NCBI GenBank assembly: GCA_023897205.1
Contig: JAHWDD010000003.1
Location: forward strand, 375,665 to 439,664
Source of the DNA: Exophiala sp. HKRS030
Taxonomy: Eukaryota; Ascomycota; Eurotiomycetes; Chaetothyriales; Herpotrichiellaceae
DNA length: 64,000 nt
Reading direction: 5' to 3'
The notes beneath the pieces are model-generated. The model did not search any database, was not told where the DNA came from, and worked only from the letters and a program-made list of their open reading frames with translations. Both the position numbers and the translations under genes were made by a program. This document shows, piece by piece, positions 32,030 to 42,211 of the stretch (its first letter is position 1; each line of letters begins with the position of its first letter).

Positions 32030-32555
32030 TGTGTATGAAAGACAAAAAGGCGCTTTTGATGCCTGCACTTTAGAGAAGCGACACTCGTGGAAAATGACGA
32101 TCTGACGGATCTGATCGTACTTATATCATTACATAAAGGCTTTGGACCATCATATAACAAAGACAATGTTTGGAATGGATTACATTATCCCTCGACGTTG
32201 GAGGAACAACGTCTCTGTAAGCACGGTATGAGAAATCTACGTGACATACCGTATCCTACGAGTCCCGCGGAATTACTTCCGATGGATATAAATGCATGGG
32301 CTAGTCCATTTCGCAACTTTGCACTTTGAGACTCTCTGTCAAACACCTATCGCAAACTCGTAGTCGGTGAAATCAACAACCAAGATAAGTCGCTAGAACC
32401 TTTCAACCATAGTGATCGACGAGGGAGAAGCAGCACCACCACCACCACCACCACCAACAACAACAAGAGCACCTGCAGCGTAGCGAACTGTTGAACAAAA
32501 GTACTTCATGGTATCGTAGGGATCGTTTCGACGTTATTGTAATCGTACAGAGAGT
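32030..32555. other. Intergenic region with a CAC/CAA trinucleotide tract
   Basis: About 526 bases between two minus-strand genes. A CAC-then-CAA trinucleotide tract lies at about 32433-32465. No gene is seen. Confidence 0.45.
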
Positions 32556-33857
32556 CTATTCGCCACGACTCCATGTCCTGACAGATCCATCACCTTTGAG
32601 CTGATACAATCTTTCTATATCTGTGAGACTTCCCGCCGCATCCTCTTCGTCAAAGTCCATACTCCCTCCCCGACTCACTCTCATGACGCCAGTGACGTCC
32701 TTTGCACTTCCCGTGTCCAAGCCGCGAAGTTGCCAAACCCACCTACTCTGGTGGGCCTGAGTCGTCATAAAATGTGCATGCGCCCGCTCCAGAGGTGTTG
32801 CCCCCCCGACAGCAACGTCTCCATCTCCAGATACAGCCGAATGCAACAACGGCGCATCAGCTTGGCCAGTGACCACCAAAGCGTGTGCACCCTGAGTCCG
32901 CAAAGCCCCTAAAAACGAGTCGAGCGTCGAAGGGGTGACTGAAGGTTGCGAAGCGAGGATGAAGTCGACTCCGTCTATGAATATGAGAGGACCACTCGTG
33001 CTCATCGTTGTCGGCAGTGGCGTCGTGGATGTAGCTGTCGGTGCGGACGTTCTCGAGGTCGACGAGGAGGATGGCGGAAGAGGTATCCGAGGCGTAAGAG
33101 CACCAGAAGTTGTCGACCGTGGCAAGGTAGTAGCAGCAGACGTGTTTGTCGGTGTGGATGTGGAAGATAGGGTCCTCAAACCGGTCGTGACAGCTTCTTG
33201 AATGTCACGTAACGAGAGTGATTTGAGCTTGAGTGTAGGTAGAGTCGAGACTTCTGAAGTTCCGGAACTCGAAGGTGCCACACCACCATCGAGACTCATA
33301 CCGTCAATGTAGATGATGCTCTTGCGTTTGAGTAGCAACGGTATATCAAGACCCTAAACTATAGGGTCAGTAATGATATCATCGACCATTCAAAGGAGTC
33401 CTTGGAACAAAGTGGTCTCGAGTTGTAAGTCTATATGTTGACGACTGTTCCCCCTCCAAAAAAGGCATTTGGAAGTGGCTCAGGAGGAACAAGCTATTCA
33501 ACAAGAATGGACAGAACAAAACAAAGTTACACTTGCTTGGGGGGAAAAATGACATACCACCTTTCTACCCATTTCAACCCATAGGCTCAACGACCTAAGT
33601 AGACTCACAAAGATCACTGGTCTGGTTTCATTGTTGTTGTTGGTGGTGGTGGTGGTGGTGGTGGTGTTGCCGCCGGGTGCTGTGTACTGACCTAACGCTG
33701 CTGAATCCTCCGCAGCGCCGTAAAGCGCAGCGTACACCATACGTAAAACCAGCCATGTCGACGGCGTGTTCAGTATCGATGTGATCAATGTCGAAGCACG
33801 GTACTCCAAACACGCTTGGATGTATATGGCCAGCGACGCTGGAATATTGGGTGGCAT
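32556..33857 (-). CDS. Elongator complex subunit Elp6
   Basis: Two exons, 33857-33558 and 33353-32556 (365 residues), intron donor GTATGT and acceptor TTTAG. The N-terminal half fits Elp6: STLITSILNTPSTWLVLRMVYAAL, then VIFVSLLRSLSLWVEMGRKVGLD, and a conserved KSIIYIDGMSL, followed later by PLIFIDGVDFILA and ALVVTGQADAPLLH. Elp6 forms the RecA-like Elp4-Elp5-Elp6 hexameric ring of Elongator, which binds tRNA and supports wobble-uridine modification; like other Elp6 proteins it has no Walker motif. It is longer than yeast Elp6 (273) because of two low-complexity inserts: a Thr/Asn run encoded by a GGT/GTT (antisense) trinucleotide repeat at about 33631-33670 and a Ser/Thr/Pro stretch of about 70 residues. 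Downstream neighbour is the DOPA-dioxygenase-like gene; upstream is eL37. Confidence 0.85.
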
Positions 33858-34547
33858 TGTTTGAACATGAGTCGTTGGGACTTTTTGGTTGGAGGAAATT
33901 TTTATAACTTTCCCAAGGACCAAGACTGAGACATTCGAGGTAGATGATCGCCACACAAGAGCCAGACGTCGGTCGAGAAATAAAGTACAGCAAAATCCAT
34001 CAATACAATTTGAAAGAGGAAAATTCAGAATTTCTCACCGAATATGTCAGACGAGGTTTGGTTAACGGGTACTATACGATCTGGTTGAGCGGGTCTCGAG
34101 GAATCTACGAAAAGTGACTAGATAAATAGACTAGCACTTAAGACAAAAAGACGAAACGACCAGAGGAACAGTCAGGGCATCCTTGTTTATGGATTTCTTG
34201 CAGGTGACGCTGTTTAACGCTCTGCAATCGTTCGATTGTGCAAGGCTCGCCGCAGCCGGAGATCTTCTAAACGCCTTGACAGTGTGTTCTTTCTTTTTTT
34301 GTTTCCATGCTTCCCAGCAGCCTCAAAACGCTCGGTACGGTGTGCCTTGTTGTTGCGCAACCATTCGACGATTCTGAGCCGCAGCAAATGCCAAGCAGCT
34401 CCTTTTCACACACACACCATCCACTCGTCAACAGTCGACAGCGGATACGCAGTAAACCCGAGCGACTCCTCCCCTTTGTTTGAAGAAAAAAGTCGGTTTC
34501 ACTGATCGTCAGCGCAACCTCCTCTCGACATGAACCGTTTTCGTTTT
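33858..34547. other. Intergenic region, 0.7 kb
   Basis: This separates the Elp6 start from the eL37 stop, both minus strand. No further gene is seen. Confidence 0.4.
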
Positions 34548-35279
34548 CTAGGATGATTTGGCGGGACCCCGAGCACCCTTGGGTGTGCCATTCTGGAAAC
34601 CGTTCTTGAATTTCCTGTACAAACAACAGATGTGTCAGCCCATCGGTTTTTTCTTGTCTGCATATATCTCGGTCCTTCAAAGCACTCCAGCAATTTTCAC
34701 GCGTCGGTCAAGCCAAAAAAGATAATTTTCCAAAAAGTCGTTTGACCGTCGATCTCATGTTCTTCGTTGCGAAATATTCATGCCGAAACAAAACAAGGTA
34801 TATGGCAGAATCATCTCTTACCTTGCAACAGTTGACAGATGCCTCATGCGACCAGTGCCGGTAGTCTTGCGTCTCTTAGCCTTCTCGCTCCATTCGTACT
34901 TTCGCGTCTTCGCGGCGGGGTACTATGCAGACACAAATCGTTAGTTCAAGATGATTCTCTTTTTTTGATATTTCTTCCTTCTTTTTAATCGTCGAGGAAG
35001 GGGAAAACGGCAAGGGTAAATTCGTACTCCGCAGTTGGCGCAGGTGTGCTTCTGGATGTGTAGACTTCGGCGACCGCATCTATATTTCCTCTCAATCAGC
35101 GTTTGAAATTACACTGGTCCAAGAGAAGGCCAAAAACGAACCTCCGGCACAGAGTATGCGTCTTGTTGTGTCCTGTTCACAGATAACCCGTCAGAAAAAA
35201 TTTCTCTGCCCATTTCATTCATATGTCATCTGTTTGGCGGCGGCTCACTCTTTCCGAAAGAACTCGTTCCCTTGGTCAT
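34548..35279 (-). CDS. 60S ribosomal protein eL37
   Basis: Five exons: 35279-35249, 35172-35142, 35079-35028, 34922-34822 and 34614-34548 (93 residues). It was rebuilt from splice sites because no exon is long enough to stand out. The protein starts [19 protein letters not shown] and contains the zinc-binding pairs C-R-R-C and C-A-N-C that define eL37, then the basic run [20 protein letters not shown] and [20 protein letters not shown]; it ends GARGPAKSS. eL37 binds 25S rRNA in the large subunit near the 5.8S contact. Four introns in under 300 coding bases, with two early exons of 31 nt each, is the intron-rich layout common in fungal ribosomal protein genes. Yeast eL37 is 88 residues. Donors are GTGAGC, GTTCGT, GTACGA and GTAAGA. 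Confidence 0.93.
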
Positions 35280-35818
35280 CTTGACAGATTAGATTGTCGA
35301 GAACGATAACTGTACCAGGGGGAGCGTCAGTTGCGATTTCGTAAATGGTAGTCGGCGGGAGTTACTCGTACAAAGGAATGGTTTTGTTGACTTGAGAGAA
35401 CACTGGTGCTGAGGTTCAATCTCGAAACTTTCGACTGCGGCAAAGCCCAATTGTGGGCGATGCCAAGGCCGAGCATTGCCAAGGCCAGTCGACTGGCTTA
35501 TGTAAGACCATCGCGTCTCCTTAGAAAATTCTTCTACTGTGATTGGTCAGGCTCATCGGCCTTGTAAACGTACTGAGACGGAAATCTGTATTGGATAGCA
35601 ACGGCGTTCGTTGGTATACAATGTCTACCTAACTTCTGTGCTAGAAACATTCGTGTGAAGGCTACCAAATTTATGCCCGTGATGCCGGATTATGATACGA
35701 AGAGTGAGTCTACAGAATCATATGGCTACTATCCAAGTTTCCATACTAGTCGTGTTCTTCATCCTCCAATGCTCGGTCCTCGATAGTCAATTAGGGGCCC
35801 GTCTCTTCCCAAGGGAGA
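35280..35818. other. eL37 promoter side, 0.5 kb
   Basis: This separates the eL37 start from the 3' end of the GH16/LysM gene. I see no gene in it. Confidence 0.4.
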
Positions 35819-38267
35819 TCACGCAACAAGTCGCTCCCATCGCAAAGGTGATCGCTTCAATCTCCAAGATGGCGTTCCTGCCCTCTGTGCGCTGACGGTC
35901 ATTGCCGGAGTAGTCGAAGATGAATGAGCCGATGCATAACTGGTCATCAGGCAGCTGCAAGCGCTACTGACTCTGTTGACGTTTGTTGAACAGCCGGTCA
36001 GAAATGTCGGAAAGGGGACAGGGTTGGAGGTGATGCTGGTGTAGCCAGGGCAGAATGCAACCATTGATGACGAATATCGTTTGTCGATCATATTACGGAG
36101 GCAATTGTCTTGATTACAGACCATCTTGGTGGTTGACGCTGCGGTAGTGGGGTTGACCACATTCTGACTAGGTGTATTTGAAGAAGTTATTTGTTGATTG
36201 GAAGGGTTTGCTGCCGCCGTGGTAGTCATTTGGCCTGGAGTAGTCGCGCTGGCCGAGCTCGACGATGCAATGTTAGTCGTAATGATAGCTGATTCAGAAT
36301 CAGACGACATTGCCGCGGATGTAGAAGCAGGCTGGGTGGTAGACCAGCCAGTGGTTGTGCCAATGGGAGAAGGTGCTGACAATGTACCAGATGATGCAGA
36401 AGAGTTAGTCGGGCCGGCCGAATCGTTGCCCCCCAATTGGGATGGTGCCACCGAAGAAGACACCGCACCATCTGTGGCGCTTGCAGATGAGCTTGTCAAA
36501 TTCGGCTGACTTGCAGGATTGGTAGACGAAGCCGATGCAGAGGCAGATGCGGAGGCAGATGCAGACGAGGAAATACCTGAAACACCTGCAGGGGCGCCAG
36601 TGCCTTGGATCGAGGGGCTTCCAGTGGATGGCATCCCGCCTGTTGAGCAGGGGGCATTCAGCGTTTGTCCAATTTGTAGGTCGTCCCAATCAACATTCGC
36701 ATTGGCGGAAAGGAGAGCATCAAAACTGCAGCCAAGCTTACTGGCAATGGCCCAACCATAGTCACCCGCAACCACAGTATATGCAGACGATGAAGGCAAT
36801 TGTGCTGGAGTTGTCATACTGGCAGTTGAAGGTGTGCCTGCACCCTCGGTGGGCTCGGGGGCCATGGCGCTGGACAGACTTGAAGTCATGCTGAGACCCG
36901 AGAGGGAGGCCTCTGTCCGGATAGCAGAAGATGTGTCGATGTTGGCAGGCGCACTCGAAGGAGAGCTTGATGCTGCAACAGACGTCTGGCTTGCCGACGA
37001 AGTGAGCGACGAGTCAGATGCACCTGAAGGAGAGTTTGATGATGCAGCAGCCGTGAAGGTTGTCGATGAAGTGATCGAAGAGGCTGCAGCCATACTGGAG
37101 GATGTCGAAGAGGTATCTATGAAGCTTGTCGTTGATGAGATACTTGAAACGATCTGAGAATTGGAGGCCAGTGAAGACGTGGATTGAGTTGTTGTTGTCG
37201 ATGACGGGGTTGTCGAGCTTGCGCAGTTGGCACCGGGGACGTTCAGTGTCTGTCCGGCCACCAACAAGTCCCAATTGAGACCAGGATTTGCACCTTTCAA
37301 AGCGTCCAACGTCACCTCCAGATTGGTCGCTATCGTCTGACCATTGTCTCCAGATTTGACTGTATAGGTACACGGCAATGTCATGGTCTGATTTGTGCAC
37401 AACACAGCTTGGGAAGTGCCATTGAACGGGTTCGGATACTGCCAGCTAGGGCAAGGGTTGGAAGTGGTGATCTTGACAGACTGAACATAAGCACTGAAAG
37501 GGGCAAACGTGAAATTGGTGTAGCCTCCTGCCCACCACACTGTGGCCGGGTTGTTGTCTTGGTCGCCAGCAGCCCAGACGCCCAAATGCAAACGGGCCGG
37601 TGTTTGTGGGTATTGATATGATCCACTGGTCTGGTGGGAGTTTTGGGTGGTGTAGACATTTGTACCGTCCACCGACCATGTCAGATTATCTGGGGTCCAG
37701 TCAAAGACGTACGTATGATATTGTCCTTGAGGGTCGGCGACTTGTGGCTGTGAACCTCTGTCGTAGCTGCCTGGAATGCCTTTGCCGAACCAATTGGTTT
37801 GAACACGGCCGCTTGACTGCGCGAAGTTGTTTCCCGACCATTCCCAGTCTATCTCGTCGAGATCGTCCGACATCATGACTGCGCTCGTGACGATACCGGT
37901 TCCCGGTGCGACCTTCACCACGGTCTCGATGCGACCGAACAGGACGTAAAATCGGGTCCAGATGTAAGGCGCGTCGAACCGTTTTCCGATCGTGAAATTA
38001 GCACCACCGCTGCCAAAGGCCACTGGAGCTCCCTCGGCTTGGATCCAATCTGAGGGCAATCCGGTTTGCTTGGTGAAGTCGATGGAATATGTACTTGTGG
38101 GGAGGCCTGGAATTGCTGGGCATGTGCCTAGGAAATAAGTTAGCATCACCGATATCTTCTTTGGACCGTTGATACCGACCATTTAATGGATCGCATTGCG
38201 CATTGACATGGAATAGGAAGATAGAAAGCATGCCCAGAATGGCATGTAGGAAAACAAATCTCGTCAT
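35819..38267 (-). CDS. Secreted GH16 (Crh-type) cell-wall glycosidase with two LysM domains
   Basis: Two exons, 38267-38180 and 38127-35819 (798 residues), with a 52-nt intron (donor GTCGGT, acceptor CCTAG). A signal peptide covers about residues 1-23 (MTRFVFLHAILGMLSIFLF). The GH16 domain (about 25-270) starts CDPLNGTCPAIPG as in Crh/Utr2 proteins and holds the catalytic motif DEIDWEW near 119-125, with the two acidic residues expected for retaining transglycosylase or hydrolase action. A LysM domain follows at about 280-330 (YTVKSGDNGQTIATNL, NWDLLVAGQTLNVP) and a second at about 475-522 (YTVVAGDYGWAIASKLGCSF, DLQIGQTLNAPC). The linkers and C-terminal region are Ser/Thr/Ala-rich and probably O-glycosylated. 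A Cys-containing C-terminal module ends without a clear GPI signal. The combination suggests chitin-glucan crosslinking or binding in the wall. Confidence 0.87.
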
Positions 38268-39220
38268 CGGGAGCCTTGGTGTCAGTATGGTATTCTCGCA
38301 ATTTTGTGCGTTTGTATTTGTCGTCACAATCGAAGGGGCACGTTATAGAACAGAAACTGGAACAGAGACAGGCAAATACGAGGTTGATTTTGTTTGCAGG
38401 TGGTAGACAATGGAAGATGTTCTCTGTGTGTGGATTCATCTGTCACAGCCTCGCAAGAGGTAGACAAAGGAATGAAGACAAGGACGAGTCCGCTTGCGCC
38501 AGAGGAGGTGCTATTTTGGGGGTGCATCTCTGTGCAGTATGTTAGCAGGCTGCATGGAATAAGTTGAGATACCACAGCCATTGGGAGTGAGCATTTTCTC
38601 CTCGAAGATAGGTAGTGGAAGCTTTGAGAGGTAGTGAACCTCCTGCCGTTTATGCAACCACGTCTCACCGTACGCAGTCTAGTTTATCATGACATAGTCG
38701 TGTCTCAACAAGGACGGGGATGCACAGCATCTGAGGCGGAAACCACTCCGGTGAAATGCCAGACTGTGAAAGACCGTGCAATTTGTTTGAATCGATAAAG
38801 AGAAAATACGTTCAAATTGTGGTGTTTTGAGCAGTGCAAAAACAATGGATCGTGCTCGGTGTCACTTCGGACAGACCGGATAATCAGAATCTCCGAGGAA
38901 CAAAAAGAACCGAGATTTCCTAGCGCAGATCTCCAAACTCTACAGGTACTGCAATGGGGACGAGACATTCTACCTGCTCGTAACCGCAGGGGCACTCGCT
39001 TCGATCTAGGGGCATCCAGTTGTATATGGAAGGAAATTCATATAGTTGATTTGTGGTTCAAAAAGCCGATCAAAAGCTGGGATATCGCTTCGGATATTCA
39101 TTCCGGACCTCCATCCACAAGAGGAATTTGCCCAGTTCTAGACTCATGGCAGATCCGGAGCAAAAATTGCACGCTTTGACACAGGCCAATCATCCGAACA
39201 TCTAAAAGAAAATACTTGTG
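38268..39220. other. Intergenic region, 1.0 kb
   Basis: This is the promoter side of the GH16/LysM gene and the 3' side of the PAN-domain gene. ORFs of 96 and 120 codons (38705-38995 minus, 38817-39179 plus) overlap each other and neither looks coding. Confidence 0.4.
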
Positions 39221-40567
39221 TCAAGAAAGAAGACATGTCCCCACGAATGCAGCGTCCGCCACCGCCCCAGCACTGATACCCGCACATGCGCTCGGGGTGC
39301 ACGAAAGTTCAGTTCTATAACCAACGCTAGTGGACGTAACTGATGTCAAAGAGCAGGACGGGGTGGTTCCCGTACAGATATCGACTGGCTGGACTTTGTA
39401 GACCGTCACTGGTACCACCATGGTAAACGTAGTGACGGCGTCAACCACAACTCCTCCCGGTGTGGTGGTGGAAATTGTAGAGGTAGAAGAACCAGTAGTT
39501 GTCACTTGGACAGGAGACGTGGTCGAGACACCAATAGTCATAGACATGGTCGTGTAGCTGCTTCTGATGCTTGATTCCGCACTACCCGACGATGTCGAGA
39601 CCAATGTTGACGAAGTGGAGAGACATGCAGTAGCGCCAGGGGGGCAAGATGTGAAAAAGTTGGTGCTGGTAATAGTTGTTGTGATCGTGGTCGTGCCCAA
39701 ACCTAGTTCTGGACTAGTGGTTGATGCAGTCGTACTCATGGTTGTGCTGGTTGAGGAGGAGGCATCTGGGCCACTTGTGGTCGATGTTGGGATTGGATCG
39801 GCGGTTGGAGGTTGACTCGGTGCACCAGAAAAAGTCGGTGCCGGCTGCGGTGTGGCATAGATATGTCCATCTGGGCCTAGAATCAATAGTGCAGAATCCT
39901 GTACATCTGTTTGTTTTTCCGCAAATCAGCCCGTTTCTCTTCCACGGTGCTCTATTACCAAAGGTGTGTGGGATTTTTAGGGTGAAGGCTCTCCTCGAGA
40001 AGCTCGTTTGTATATTTCGCTTTTGGATTTTCTTACTCCCTTCCTCGCTCGCCAACAGCAAATCCTGCACATCTGAGTACTGTGTACACTGTCCTACGGC
40101 TGCATCATTGGCCGCGTTGAAGTTGATTCCTAGGCATGAACCCGGCTCGTTCGCAACGTTGAAGGCGGCGCAATTCTCGATACAAGCAGCCAAGCTGTTA
40201 GCATTCTCTGTCGAAATCACACTTCCAATGTAATTGGTAGTGCATTGGAGTTGCCATGTGTAGTTGCTGGAACTGACGTAGAAATAACCATCGTACTGGT
40301 CGCACTGAGCTGTCGGGGCTATAGGAAGAGGTGCAGTCTGTCTGGAATTGAGCTGCAAAAGTCAGCAAGGGCACAGTACATGTCACTACTGACGCGCCAT
40401 ACCCGCTCAATGTGTTTACCAAAGTTTTCTCGTCGGACAGAGTTGCGAAACGCCGCGTCCCGAAGTCCAGCGGCTTGTAGGCCGCGCACCCTGAAGTTCG
40501 ACGTGGCCACCGCCGGCTGGAATCCAAGCAGCAAGCACAAAGCAACTGTGACGAGGAGGATATACAT
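39221..40567 (-). CDS. Secreted PAN/apple-type Ser/Thr-rich wall protein
   Basis: Three exons, 40567-40403, 40352-40037 and 39906-39221 (388 residues). The signal peptide is about residues 1-22 (MYILLVTVALCLLLGFQPAV). A module with CDQYDGYFY, then ASC-like spacing with LAACIENCAAFN, GSCLGINFNAAN and GQCTQYSD is the PAN/apple-like Cys pattern seen in fungal surface proteins. The remainder is Thr/Ser-rich with Val, and ends with a Cys-containing hydrophobic stretch without a clear GPI site. Intron 1 is short (50 nt, donor GTATGG); intron 2 (39907-40036) has donor GTAAGA, and the exact join is the least certain part. Role at the cell surface is inferred; no enzyme domain is visible. It sits head-to-tail with the GH16/LysM wall gene. 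Confidence 0.7.
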
Positions 40568-41576
40568 CTTTTTAATGACTTCAAACGCGGTTGAAGAAGA
40601 AGATGAGAAACTTCAGGCATTTCGAAGTAGAGTTAATGTTATGATTGCACGTGCCTGCATTCTCAACAAGCTGGAATGCGCCATCGCAGAGGGTGTATAC
40701 AAGGGGGTGAAGGGCCAAGTTCATCAAGCAAGCTGAAGTGCACTTCCGTCATCTTCATCGATAGAAGTTGACAGTGTTCGGGCAGCGTAGGGACAGATAA
40801 ATTGGTTGAAGCAAGAGGTTCTCTCGAGCTAGGATGCTGGCTCTGGCTGGGGGCGCGTCTTGGAATAGCTTGGACCGTAAGGCATTGACAAGCGGGAGCA
40901 GTTTATCTCCCTCGGATAGTATATTGACTAAATATAACAATGATTTGTATACATGATTGAACCCAAGGCCTTTTGACAGTGCATGTGTCATTGCCCTGAG
41001 GCTACTAAAAGGATGATGGCGGACATGGAGCGAGAGAAAAATGACCCCAGGACCAGAGCAATGCACTAGGCCCAATATACGAGCTCGCAGCCTGCGTGAT
41101 TGCAAGTATAGAACCACCATTAGAACATGGAGCCTGGGCGACTAATTCAGTGCCCACAGCACCTGAGAGTGTACATGTTCCGCACATCCGTTCGAGTGGG
41201 AGGGGGAACCGTCCAAGTGAGTCCGACCCAATAGAACCAAGCCCCTTGGTCATTTTCGAACTTGATTCACCATCAATTGATGGCGTAACGCCCAAACTCG
41301 CATGGCCAGCGCCCAACACGCCCGCGTCCCCAGTCTACGATCTGGACTATCGCATCGAGCGACTGTTTGTCCATTGGAGAAGCCCTAGGCCTAGCGAGAT
41401 GACTACCGTAGGAGTTGAGAGGTGCTGCACCTGAGATCTCGGGCATAGCTCTCAGGATTTTTGGAGATCGAAGATCTGAGGAGGCTCGATCAATGTCGTG
41501 CCGTTGCACAAAGTAGCCTCAGGAATAAGGTCCATCAGTGTCTCGGCGGTCTCTGTCTAACTGTCGCGATAGCGGC
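40568..41576. other. Intergenic region, 1.0 kb
   Basis: Overlapping frames on both strands (41096-41434 plus, 41005-41319 minus) are of similar plausibility and I cannot choose either as a gene. Confidence 0.35.
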
Positions 41577-42211
41577 TCAAACATCGAGGATGAGGTGGTG
41601 GCTGTCCCAATATCTCGAGATAGCTTCGCGTGCCGTCTCATTTTGTAGCTCCGGTAATGCTCTGTGATAGTTGAATACGGCGAATTCCACCTGGGTCATA
41701 ACGTAGCTATCAGGCTCGCTCTGAATATTCTGCCATATGCGACACAGGGCGAGCTCCAAGAGGTGGAGAATTATGGGGTCGATAGAGCCATTCTCGCTGT
41801 TCTGGGCGATTTGAATGGCTTGCCGGGTCGTGATCTTGATGGTACGAGACATGACGCGCGTAGGATGTGTTCCAGAAGATGAGATGACGCTTAGGTCAGG
41901 CGAGCATTCAGCAGTGATGGCGGTGATAGCGGCTGCTAAAGGCAGAACCAGTTGTTATGGCGAAGCGAAAAAAAGATTTACGGCTGGGGATTTTCTACAC
42001 TGTTATCTGATCCATCCATGGCCAACAAGCTTTCGCAAGGCGGCTGAGGGAACACGGAAGGGTGATCCATTTTGCAAGGTGGTACACACAGGAATAGACA
42101 TGTTAGGAGATGTGATGGCACAAGAAAGACAAAGCACAACATACTCTGCCCCACCGTTTGCGCAATGTCACTCGAAGCCAAAGACAGCACGGTGGTTGCC
42201 TTGGCGGCCAT
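41577..42211 (-). CDS. Small conserved-looking protein, function unknown
   Basis: Two exons, 42211-42145 and 41935-41577 (141 residues); the 209-nt intron has donor GTATGT and acceptor CTTTAG. The N-terminus is Ala/Thr/Ser-rich (MAAKATTVLSLASSDIAQTV). The C-terminal 90 residues look folded and helical: ARQAIQIAQ-like start, then IILHLLELALCRIWQNIQSE, SYVMTQVEFAVFNYHR and ARE-x-x-S-RYWD. The pattern of a helix with RIW followed by YVMTxxEFAVFNYxR resembles short hypothetical proteins I have seen in other ascomycetes, without a known role. It has no signal peptide or membrane segment. Intron placement is inferred from consensus sites and the frame; a different first exon is possible. Confidence 0.5.

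Noticed and set aside
36198..37157. Long plus-strand frames opposite the GH16/LysM gene
   Set aside because: They mirror the Ser/Thr/Ala-rich minus-strand coding sequence and are Asp/Glu/Val/Ala-rich only because of that composition.
41005..41434. Opposing 104- and 112-codon frames
   Set aside because: Both are of similar plausibility, overlap each other, and lack splice or family support.
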